A stretch of 7,252 bases of DNA from Pseudomonadota bacterium. Lineage in GTDB: Bacteria; Pseudomonadota; Gammaproteobacteria; Steroidobacterales; Steroidobacteraceae. Below, piece after piece: positions 1 through 7,000 of this stretch (position 1 is its first letter; each line of letters opens with the position of its first letter). The stretch spans positions 1-7,252 of the forward strand of contig JAEWLQ010000010.1 of the NCBI GenBank assembly GCA_023457495.1, written 5' to 3'. A program made the position numbers and the translations under genes. The notes under the pieces were generated by a model. The model was not told where the DNA came from and searched no databases. It saw only the letters and a list, made by a program, of their open reading frames with translations.

Positions 1-215
1 GGAACCGGCACAAGTACCAGGGCGCCCGGATCCAGCGGGTGATCGCCGATCCCGACGGCAAGAATGCCAAGCAGGAGGTTTTTGCCGAAGGCTGGATCGA
101 GGGCGATCAGGGGTACCTCGGCCGGCCGGCCGACATCGTGGTCGCAAAAGACGGCTCGCTCCTCGTCGCTGACGACTGGGCCGGTGCGATCTATCGCATC
201 AGCTACAGCAAGTAG
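1..215 (+). CDS. PQQ-dependent sugar dehydrogenase (sorbosone dehydrogenase family), C-terminal fragment
   Basis: The open frame enters from the left edge (first full codon at position 3) and ends at TAG 213-215, giving 70 residues. The fragment has the typical last blade of the soluble glucose/sorbosone dehydrogenase beta-propeller: a segment reading GRPADIVVAKDGSLLVADD, followed by WAGAIYRISY and a short tail. In this family such proteins are usually secreted and oxidise aldoses or related sugars in the periplasm with PQQ as cofactor. The catalytic His/Arg and PQQ-binding residues lie upstream of the window, so substrate and activity cannot be judged. The next gene encodes a di-heme cytochrome c in the same direction, 72 nt away (24 nt if the GTG start is used), which suggests an operon in which the cytochrome takes electrons from PQQH2. 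The family call is good; the substrate is unknown. Confidence 0.8.
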   Translation, partial: NRHKYQGARIQRVIADPDGKNAKQEVFAEGWIEGDQGYLGRPADIVVAKDGSLLVADDWAGAIYRISYSK

Positions 216-228
216 ACGGGGAACCATT

Positions 229-233
229 GGAGG
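229..233 (+). promoter_or_regulatory. GGAGG Shine-Dalgarno-like site upstream of the cytochrome c gene
   Basis: GGAGG sits 6 nt before an in-frame GTG at 240, which is ideal ribosome-binding spacing. The GTG would add 16 residues to the cytochrome c. The ATG at 288 has only a weak GGAAA at 279-283, but it gives a far better signal peptide. The site therefore makes the start codon ambiguous. Confidence 0.4.
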
Positions 234-287
234 CTGCGGGTGCTTGAAAAAGCAGCCGTGGCCTTCTTGCGTTTGAATGGAAATAAC

Positions 288-875
288 ATGCCCGACCGGT
301 TTGGCTGGTTTGCCGCCTGCATCGCTTTGGCTTTTGCGGGCACGATGGCCCGCGCCGCCGACATCGCGGCCGGCAAGGAAAAGGCCGAACTTTGCGTCGG
401 CTGCCATGGTGAGAACGGCATCTCGCAAATGGAGAACATGCCCTCGCTCGCCGGCCAGCCCGACCAGTTCATCCAGTGGCAACTGGTTTATTTCCGCGCC
501 GGCGCGCGCAAGAACGAGCAGATGCAGCCGATCGTCGAGCAGATCACCAACGAGGACGTCCGCAATCTCGGCGCCTACTTTGCGTCGCTGCCGCCGCCGA
601 AGAATGAAAAGACGGATGACGATCCGGAGCTATCCAAGAAGGGCGCACAGGCGGCGGCGGGGCGGCGCTGCGCGTCGTGCCATCTGGCCAGCTTTGCCGG
701 CACCAAGGCGGTTGCCCGGCTTGCCGGCCAGCGCGAGGATTATCTTTTGAAAGCGCTGCGCGACTACAAGGCCGGCCGTCGCTCCGGCGGCGGTCAGGCC
801 GCGATGGCGGAAATCGCATTTCCGTTGCATGAGGAAGAAGTCGTCGCGCTCGCACACTATCTCGCGCATCTCTAA
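288..875 (+). CDS. Periplasmic di-heme cytochrome c (c4-like)
   Basis: From ATG 288 the protein has 195 residues. A signal peptide is visible: short charged start, hydrophobic stretch at about 7-19 and an ARA|AD cleavage site after residue 23. Two heme c motifs follow: CVGCH at 36-40 and CASCH at 128-132. Each is followed by a plausible axial methionine, M79 (in NEQMQ) and M173 (in QAAMAE). Each domain ends with the c4-style aromatic helix (LGAYFASL, LAHYLAHL). The family moves electrons between periplasmic dehydrogenases and terminal oxidases. Placement directly after a PQQ sugar dehydrogenase points to that enzyme as donor, which is inference. I chose ATG 288 for the signal peptide and because the codons of 240-287 look less GC-biased at third positions. 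GTG 240 with its strong GGAGG is a real alternative (211 residues). The gene is tail-to-tail with xerD, with a 66-bp gap and no clear hairpin terminator. Confidence 0.88.
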   Translation: MPDRFGWFAACIALAFAGTMARAADIAAGKEKAELCVGCHGENGISQMENMPSLAGQPDQFIQWQLVYFRAGARKNEQMQPIVEQITNEDVRNLGAYFASLPPPKNEKTDDDPELSKKGAQAAAGRRCASCHLASFAGTKAVARLAGQREDYLLKALRDYKAGRRSGGGQAAMAEIAFPLHEEEVVALAHYLAHL

Positions 876-941
876 GCGGCTTTTTTTGACGCGTTCTCTT
901 CTCGCGAACCGGTAGCCACTTCGCTCGAAAACGCTGCGTCG

Positions 942-1898
942 TCACTTCTCCGCCAGCGGGTGCAGGTCGCGCACCAGGCTCTTGAGGCGCTCTTCCACCA
1001 CATGCGTGTAGATTTGCGTGGTTGAGATATCGGTATGGCCGAGCAGCGTCTGCACGATGCGAAGATCGGCGCCGTTGTGCAGAAGGTGGCTGGCGAAGGC
1101 ATGACGCAGCACATGCGGCGACACCAGCCGCGGCGCCAGGCCAGCGGCGGCGGCGAGCTCCTTGAGGTCGCGGGCAAAATGCTGCCGCGTCAGGTGGCCG
1201 CTCTCGCCGAAGGAAGGAAACAGCCACTTTGAGCCGGCGATACTTTTCTTCTTCGATGACGTCTGCGCCTGCATCGCCCCGAGATAATCCGCCATCGCCT
1301 GCCGCGAAGCGTCGTTGAGCGGCACCAGCCGCTCCTTGTCGCCCTTGCCGCGCACCACGATCATGCGCGCGTCGCGCCGCGAGGCCGACAGCGGCAGCGA
1401 TACCAGCTCGGAGACGCGCAGGCCCGTGGCATAGAGCACTTCGAGCATGGTGCGGTCGCGGTGGCCGAGCGGATCCGCGATGGCCGGGGCCGCTAACAAG
1501 GATTCGACTTCTTCCTCGGTGAGCGACTTTGGCAGTGAACGGCCGATCTTCGGCATCGCGATCTGCGCGGTCGGATCGTCACGGATAACGCCCTCGCGCA
1601 CGAAATAACGGAAGAAACGACGGAAGGACGAAAGCTGTCGCGCGGTCGAGCGGGGACGCGCGCCGGCCTCCACGCGATAGGCGATGAAACCGAGCAGGTC
1701 CGCGCGCGTGGTCTTGATGATCGGCGTACCGCGTTCGGCCAGCCAGCGCGCGAGCGCTGTCAGATCGGCGCGATAAGCCGCGAGCGTGTTCGCTGACAGA
1801 CCGCGCTCCATCCAGACCGCATCGAGAAATTTCGATACGGTGGCGTCGGCGGTGTCAACGGCGTGCGCTTCGTTCTGCGCTGTAGCTTGTTTGACCAA
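942..1898 (-). CDS. xerD: Tyrosine recombinase XerD
   Basis: The 318-residue protein has the phage-integrase family layout. An N-terminal SAM-like DNA-binding domain at about 20-105 includes a GLSANTLAAYRADL helix. The catalytic domain spans about 125-312. All expected catalytic residues are present: R161 (ATGLRVSEL), K185 (GKGDKER), H262 and R265 (HVLRH), H288 (LLGH) and the nucleophile Y297 (TTQIYTH). With XerC, XerD resolves chromosome dimers at dif at the FtsK-bearing septum. The strand after R161 (LPLSASRRDARMIVVRGKG) and the HPLA ending resemble alphaproteobacterial rather than gammaproteobacterial XerD. The start is a TTG: an in-frame stop lies just upstream, and the next ATG (residue 30) would cut into the first DNA-binding helix. 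An AAGG lies 10 nt before the TTG. Full family length, no signs of decay and no att repeats seen, so this is more likely a housekeeping recombinase than an element integrase. XerC is the alternative, but the layout favours XerD. Confidence 0.88.
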   Translation of the reverse strand: MVKQATAQNEAHAVDTADATVSKFLDAVWMERGLSANTLAAYRADLTALARWLAERGTPIIKTTRADLLGFIAYRVEAGARPRSTARQLSSFRRFFRYFVREGVIRDDPTAQIAMPKIGRSLPKSLTEEEVESLLAAPAIADPLGHRDRTMLEVLYATGLRVSELVSLPLSASRRDARMIVVRGKGDKERLVPLNDASRQAMADYLGAMQAQTSSKKKSIAGSKWLFPSFGESGHLTRQHFARDLKELAAAAGLAPRLVSPHVLRHAFASHLLHNGADLRIVQTLLGHTDISTTQIYTHVVEERLKSLVRDLHPLAEK

Positions 1899-2058
1899 GT
1901 CGTGGCTGCCTTAATACGTATGCGGATTAACGCTTCGCGTGAGTATGGAGAGGGGGCAGCGGACGGAGGCGTGATCACCTTCACAGCTCGGGAAAACCAT
2001 TAACATAAAGAGAACCAGTTCACATGAATCCGGCCACGCAAGCTCCACAAAGCCGCGC
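1899..2058. promoter_or_regulatory. Divergent intergenic region between xerD and the acyltransferase gene
   Basis: This 160-bp gap lies between two divergently transcribed genes, so promoters for both should be here. It is visibly more AT-rich than the coding flanks, especially at 1990-2015. On the plus strand, TTCACA at 1980-1985 and TAACAT at 2001-2006 form a poor -35/-10 pair with a 15-bp spacer. I do not regard this as proven. Two 8-bp perfect palindromes occur (ATACGTAT at 1914-1921 and GTGATCAC at 1971-1978), either of which could be chance. The apparent change in taxonomic style of the genes happens across this gap. Confidence 0.35.
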
Positions 2059-2062
2059 ATGA
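2024..2062 (+). CDS. Possible 12-codon leader ORF coupled to the acyltransferase gene
   Basis: An ATG at 2024 opens a 12-residue frame (MNPATQAPQSRA) that stops at TGA 2060-2062. That stop overlaps the acyltransferase start in an ATGA arrangement (ATG at 2059). A purine-rich AAAGAGAA at 2006-2013 lies about 10 nt upstream and is a better ribosome-binding candidate than anything directly before 2059. The peptide matches no family I recognise. It could be a translational-coupling leader, the remnant of a gene cut off at a junction, or chance. Confidence 0.25.
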   Translation: MNPATQAPQSRA

Positions 2063-2853
2063 CTTCCACCGCGACATCCGCGCGCGCTCCCTGGCCGCCG
2101 TTCGTCTCCGTGCCCCTGCGCTTCATTTATGGCGTGTATGCGGTACTCCTCTTCTCTGTCGTGGGCACGGTGTCGCTGCTGGCCGTCCTGCTGCTGCCGA
2201 CCCTGCCGATGCGGCGCGGCTTCGCGCGCATTGCAGCAAGAACTTATTTCCTGCTGGCGGGCATGCCGCTGCGGGTCCGGGGCCTCGAGAATCTGCCCGC
2301 CACCCAGTGTGTCGTGGTCGCGAACCACGCGAGCTACCTCGATGGCGTGGTGATGACGGCCGCCCTGCCGCCGCGCTTCGGGTTCGTGATCAAACGGGAG
2401 ATGGATGGCGTCCCCGGCGCGAGCCTGCTGCTGCGTCGCATCGGCTCGGAGTTCGTCGAGCGCTTCAACCGTCACAAGGGCGCGACCGATGCGCGACGTG
2501 TGTTGCGCACCGCGGCCAGCGGTCATTCGCTGGTGTTCTTTCCGGAAGGGACGTTCACGTACGAAGTGGGCCTCGCGAAATTCCACACCGGCGCCTTCGC
2601 CATCGCGGCGCGCGCGCAGTGCCCTGTGGTGCCCGCGGTGATCCTCGGGACGCGGCGCAACATGCCCGCGACCCGCATCCTGCCGCGCCCGGGAATGATC
2701 GAAGTGCGATATGGCGCCGCGATCGTGCCGGTGCCGGCGCGGGAACCAGGGGAAGACCCGGCGATCGACCTGCGGGACCGGTCCCGCGCGGCGATCCTCG
2801 AGGAGCTGGGCGAGCCCGACCTCAACAAGAGCGGCACCGGAACGGACGGCTGA
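2059..2853 (+). CDS. PlsC-family lysophospholipid (1-acylglycerol-3-phosphate) acyltransferase
   Basis: The 264-residue protein has an N-terminal hydrophobic segment at about 23-49 that should anchor it in the inner membrane, then the PlsC/LPLAT domain at about 63-225. The catalytic NHxxxxD motif is present as NHASYLD, with H90 and D95. The FPEGT motif that binds the glycerol phosphate is at 161-165, and a VVPAVILGT strand at about 190-198 matches the conserved late block. Family members transfer an acyl group from acyl-ACP or acyl-CoA to lysophosphatidic acid or a related acceptor in phospholipid synthesis or remodelling. The exact acceptor cannot be read from sequence, so I give no gene symbol. 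The ATG at 2059 lacks a strong ribosome-binding site and may be translated by coupling to the short ORF at 2024. The sigma factor gene follows 57 nt downstream on the same strand. Confidence 0.85.
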   Translation: MTSTATSARAPWPPFVSVPLRFIYGVYAVLLFSVVGTVSLLAVLLLPTLPMRRGFARIAARTYFLLAGMPLRVRGLENLPATQCVVVANHASYLDGVVMTAALPPRFGFVIKREMDGVPGASLLLRRIGSEFVERFNRHKGATDARRVLRTAASGHSLVFFPEGTFTYEVGLAKFHTGAFAIAARAQCPVVPAVILGTRRNMPATRILPRPGMIEVRYGAAIVPVPAREPGEDPAIDLRDRSRAAILEELGEPDLNKSGTGTDG

Positions 2854-2910
2854 CCCGCAACAAGGGGTGTGACATCGCGACTTCTGCCGCGAATCATCCA
2901 GACAGAAGTC

Positions 2911-3447
2911 ATGCAACAGTCCACCGCCATCACTGCCGGAACCCGCGCCGAATTCACCGCCCTCATCGAGGAGCATCGCCGGCTCGTCCTCAAGGTCGCC
3001 AACAGCTACGCCCGCGGCCCGGCGGACGTCGAAGACCTCGCGCAGGAAATCGCGGCGCAGGTGTGGCGCGCGTTTCCCGGATACGACCGTTCGCGGCGCT
3101 TCTCGACCTGGCTGTATCGCATCGCGCTCAATGTCGCGATCTCCTGGTTGCGCAGCGAAACGCCGCGCCGCCGCCATTCCGTGCCCTTCGATCCGGGACA
3201 ACACGAGCCGGAAGCCGAGGGCAGCGCCGACGAAACGGACGCGGATGAACGCCAACGAATCCTGCGCGGTTTCATCGACTCTCAGGAACCGCTCAATCGC
3301 GCGGTCCTGCTCCTCTATCTAGAGGACCGCTCTTACGCCGAGATGTCCGAAATCCTCGGCGTGAGCGAAACCAGCCTGACCACCAAGATCAGCCGGTTGA
3401 AAGAACGGCTGCGCAATTACGCGGAGAAACATCATGGAACTCGATGA
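2911..3447 (+). CDS. ECF-family RNA polymerase sigma factor
   Basis: The 178-residue protein has the two-domain ECF architecture. Region 2 spans about 15-83, with DVEDLAQEIAAQVWRAF (core-binding helix) at 39-55 and FSTWLYRIALNVAISWLR at 64-81 (-10 recognition). An acidic, Pro-containing linker at about 84-112 follows. Region 4 spans about 115-170, with a helix-turn-helix SYAEMSEILGVSETSLTTKI at 141-160. Such factors redirect RNA polymerase to a small regulon, often for envelope stress, and are normally held by a partner protein. The downstream membrane-protein gene overlaps this one by 14 nt and is the obvious candidate. I chose ATG 2911. A GTG at 2869 would add 14 residues, but its AAGGGG lies too close (1 nt) to act as a ribosome-binding site. 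The spacing suggests cotranscription with the upstream acyltransferase. The target promoter is unknown. Confidence 0.88.
   Translation: MQQSTAITAGTRAEFTALIEEHRRLVLKVANSYARGPADVEDLAQEIAAQVWRAFPGYDRSRRFSTWLYRIALNVAISWLRSETPRRRHSVPFDPGQHEPEAEGSADETDADERQRILRGFIDSQEPLNRAVLLLYLEDRSYAEMSEILGVSETSLTTKISRLKERLRNYAEKHHGTR
3423..3427 (+). promoter_or_regulatory. Ribosome-binding site of the membrane protein, inside the sigma gene
   Basis: GGAGA at 3423-3427 lies 6 nt before ATG 3434 and within the last codons of the sigma factor gene. It supports ATG 3434 as the start and hence the 14-nt overlap, which favours translational coupling of the two proteins. Confidence 0.55.
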
Positions 3448-4087
3448 ACTGAAGGCTTCCTGGCAGAGCCTCGACCGGCGCGTGAACCAGCTTGCCTCGA
3501 TCAATCTCTCGCTGGTCATCGACAGCCAGACGCGCAAGGCGCGCTGGCGACTGCTGCCGGTGCTCATCGGGGCCATGATCAATGTCGCGGCGGGCGGCTG
3601 GCTGGTAAGTGTCTGCGCACGTTTCCTGTCCGCGCATCACGACACGACGAGCGCGCTGATCTCGGGGCTCATGCTGCAATTGGGGGGGCTTGGAATCGTG
3701 ATCGCGGGTGTGGTGCAGCTGATCATCGTCGCGCGCATCAACTTCGCGCAGCCGGTACTCGAGATGCAACGCCATCTCGCGCTGTTGAACGCCTGGGAGG
3801 TCCGCAGTTTCGGCTGGTTATGGCTGGGCGCGTGGCTCGCGCTGCCCGCCGTGCTCGTGGCGGGTGTCATGTCGATCGCGGGCGTCGACCTGTGGGCACG
3901 GGCCCCGGGCATCGTGGTCGCAAACGTCCTCGCATCCGTTGCCGCGGTCGCTGGATTCGTCGCATTGCACCGCCGCGCGCGCCGCGGCGGACGCCTCGGC
4001 GCCTGGCTCGATAGCCTGCTCACGAACCACAGCATCGCACGGGCGCGCTCGGCGCTCGCGGAGATCGAGCGGTTTTCCCGCGACTAG
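3434..4087 (+). CDS. Four-TM inner-membrane protein, putative partner or anti-sigma of the ECF factor
   Basis: The 217-residue protein begins with a cytosolic-looking segment, MELDELKASWQSLDRR (1-16), of a kind I associate with uncharacterised membrane proteins encoded beside sigma factors. It has four hydrophobic helices at about 40-62, 74-100, 127-149 and 157-178. Positive charges flank them before TM1 (RKARWR), between TM2 and TM3, and after TM4 (HRRARRGGR), which predicts both ends in the cytoplasm. A basic amphipathic tail follows at about 180-217. There is no classical zinc-binding anti-sigma HxxxCxxC motif. The gene start lies inside the sigma gene, as is common for sigma/anti-sigma pairs, so I infer that it senses or restrains that factor. 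No biochemical function can be read from the sequence itself. The gene ends 6 bp from the stop of the convergent icmF. Confidence 0.75.
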   Translation: MELDELKASWQSLDRRVNQLASINLSLVIDSQTRKARWRLLPVLIGAMINVAAGGWLVSVCARFLSAHHDTTSALISGLMLQLGGLGIVIAGVVQLIIVARINFAQPVLEMQRHLALLNAWEVRSFGWLWLGAWLALPAVLVAGVMSIAGVDLWARAPGIVVANVLASVAAVAGFVALHRRARRGGRLGAWLDSLLTNHSIARARSALAEIERFSRD

Positions 4088-4093
4088 CTACTC

Positions 4094-7000
4094 TCACATG
4101 TGCCGGCGGTACTGGCCGCCGACTTCGTAGAGCGCGTGGCTGATCTGCCCGAGCGAGCACACCTGCACACACTCCAGCAGTTCCGCGAAAGTATTGCCGC
4201 CGGAAGCGGCGACCGCCTGGAGGCGCTGCAACGCCTCCGGCGCCTGGGCGGCATGGCGCCGCTGGAACTCCTGGACCGCGGCGACCTGGCCGTGCTGCTC
4301 TTCTTCGCTCGCGCGAAACAGGGGCGCCGCCGTGTGCTCGCCGCCGGCGTCACGGGCGTCGAGAAACGTGTTCACGCCGATGATGGGCAAACTACCGTCG
4401 TGCTTGCGCGTCTCGTAGTGCAGGGATTCTTCCTGGATCTTGCCGCGCTGATACATCGTTTCCATCGCGCCGAGCACCCCGCCGCGTTCGGCGAGTGACT
4501 CGAACTCCCGGTACACCGCCTCTTCGACCAGGTCGGTCAGCGCCTCGATGGCGTACGAACCCTGCCAGGGATTCTGGATCTTGTTGAGCCCGAGTTCGCG
4601 ATTGATGATGAGCTGGATCGCGACCGCGCGCCGCACGCTCTCCTCGGTCGGAGTCGTCAGGGCTTCGTCGTATGCATTGGTGTGCAGCGAGTTGCAGTTG
4701 TCGAACAGCGCGTACATCGCCTGCAGCGTCGTGCGGATGTCGTTGAACTGGATCTCACGCGAATGCAGGCTGCGGCCCGAAGTCTGGATGTGGTACTTGA
4801 GCATCTGGCTGCGCGGCCCGGCCTTGTAGAGTTCTTTCATCGCCCGCGCCCAGATGCGCCGCGCGACGCGGCCGATCACCGCGTATTCGGCATCCATGCC
4901 GTTCGAGAAGAAAAACGACAGGTTCGGCGCGAAGTCGTCGATCTTCATGCCGCGCGCGAGGTAGTACTCGACGATCGTGAAACCATTGGCGAGCGTGAAC
5001 GCGAGCTGCGTGATCGGGTTCGCGCCGGCTTCCGCGATGTGATAGCCGGAGATCGACACCGAGTAGAAATTGCGGACCTCGTTCTCGCTGAAGAACTGCT
5101 GCACGTCGCCCATCATGCGCAGCGCGAATTCTGTGGAGAAGATGCAGGTGTTCTGCGCCTGGTCCTCCTTGAGGATGTCGGCCTGCACGGTGCCGCGCAC
5201 GCGCGACAGCGCCTCGGCGCGCAGCTTCTGGTACTCCTCGGCGCGCAGCACGCCGAGCGCGACGAGCTCGCGGCCGCTGGTGCCGAGCAATCCGAGACCG
5301 CTGCCGTCGTGTCCCGGCGGCAGCTCGCCGCGATACCGCGGCGCGCCGTCCTTGCCGAATTTGCGCGCGAGCGCCGCTTCGACTTCGCTCCAGCGCCCGG
5401 CCTCGCGCAGGTGCCGCTCGACACGCTGGTCGACGGCGGTGTTCATGAACATCGCGAGGATCATCGGCGCGGGTCCGTTGATGGTCATCGAGACCGACGT
5501 CGACGGTTTGCACAGGTCGAAGCCCGAGTAGAGCTTCTTCATGTCGTCGAGCGTCGCGATCGAGACGCCCGAGTTGCCGGTGCGCCCGAAGATGTCCGGG
5601 CGCGGATCCGGGTCTTCGCCGTACAGCGTCGTCGAATCGAACGCGGTAGATAGTCGCGTGGCCTCGTGTCCGCGCGCGAGGTAGTGGAAGCGGCGATTGG
5701 TGCGTTCGGGGGCGCCTTCGCCCGCGAACATGCGGGTGGGATCCTCCTCTTCGCGGCGGTAGGGATACACGCCGCCCGCGTACGGATACGCGCCGGGCAG
5801 GTTCTCCGACTGCAGGAAGCGCAGCAGCTCGCCCCATCCCGAGAATTTCGGCGGCGCGAGCTTGGGAATCCGGCTGTGGCTCAGGGATTCGGTGTAGTTC
5901 GCGCCGCGCACTTCGCGGCCACGCACGGTGTATGAGTATTCCGGTTCGGTGACGCCGCGCTCGCGTTCGGGCCATGCCCGCAGGGCCGCGAGCCCCTCGA
6001 CGCCGATCTCCTCGAGCGCGCGGTTGTAGGCCGAGCGCAGCGCGGTGAACTTCTCGTCCGGATCCGGCGCGGCCGGATGAAGCGGCGCCGGCAGCTTTGG
6101 ATCGCCCAGCGTCTGCAGCGCGACGTACAGGCCCTGCGCACGCTGCGCGGCCGCGACGTTATCCGACGCGCGTGACTGCGCCGCGCGCCCGGCGGCGGCG
6201 ATGTCGGCGAGATAACGCGAGCGCGCCGCGGGAATCAGCGGATCGCGCGTGCGGAATTCGACCGGCAGCGGCGTGAGCGGCGCGCCATCGTGGGTCGTCC
6301 AGCGACCTTTCGTACCGGACTCCGCATCGAGCGCGGCGGTCAACGCGAAGAACAGGCGATTCACGCCGGGATCGTTGAAGCGGCTCGCGATGGTCGGGAA
6401 TACGGGCACCTCGGCATCCGGCACGCGTGCGCGATCCGGGTGATTGCGGCGCCACTGCTTGCGCACGTCGCGCAGCGCATCGTCGGCGCCGCGTTTCTCG
6501 AATTTGTTCAGCACGATCATGTCCGCGAAGTCGAGCATGTCGATCTTCTCGAGCTGACTCGCGGCCCCGTACTCGGCGGTCATCACGTACAGCGAGACGT
6601 CGGCGAGATCCACGATCTCGGTGTCGCTCTGCCCGATGCCCGCGGTTTCCACCACGATGAGATCGAAGCCCGCGGCGCGATACAGCGCGATGACGTCGGC
6701 GAGCACGGCGCTGGTCGCCAGGTGCTGCCGCCGCGTCGCGAGGGATCGCATGAACACATTGGGCGCGGCGAGCGAGTTCATGCGGATGCGATCACCCAGC
6801 AACGCGCCACCGGAGCGGCGCCGCGTCGGATCGACGGCGACGACGGCGACCTTGCGATCGGGGAACTGGCGCAGGAATCGCAACAGCAGCTCGTCGAGCA
6901 GGGAGCTCTTGCCCGCGCCGCCCGTGCCGGTCATGCCGATGACGGGCGCGGCGAGTGGAGCGCTCACGCGCTCGCTGAGCAGACGGCGCAGGTCATCGGC

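Noticed and set aside
873..890. Run of seven T after the cytochrome c stop as an intrinsic terminator
   Set aside because: No stable GC-rich stem with matching arms could be found directly before the T-run, in either direction.
544..1227. 227-residue minus-strand open frame across the cytochrome/xerD gap
   Set aside because: It overlaps both well-supported genes, has low-complexity Arg/Pro/Ala composition and shows no domain.
942..1898. XerD-like recombinase as integrase of a mobile element
   Set aside because: No flanking direct repeats, tRNA gene, excisionase or cargo genes are visible. Length and residues fit the housekeeping chromosome-dimer recombinase.
1914..1978. Palindromes ATACGTAT and GTGATCAC as operators
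   Set aside because: They are single 8-bp palindromes with no repetition or known regulator nearby; chance is as likely.
2020..3255. 411-residue open frame on the minus strand
   Set aside because: It lies antisense to the acyltransferase and sigma genes, is rich in Arg/His/Gly with no recognisable domain, and is the usual long mirror frame of GC-rich coding DNA.
4682..5653. 323-residue open frame on the plus strand
   Set aside because: It is antisense to the catalytic domain of IcmF, which has strong family motifs. Its composition (Arg, His, Val, Glu runs) is typical of a shadow frame.
4755..5975. 406-residue minus-strand open frame inside icmF
   Set aside because: It is an Arg/Ala-rich alternative frame of the same strand with no motifs. 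The icmF frame is continuous, so no frameshift is needed.
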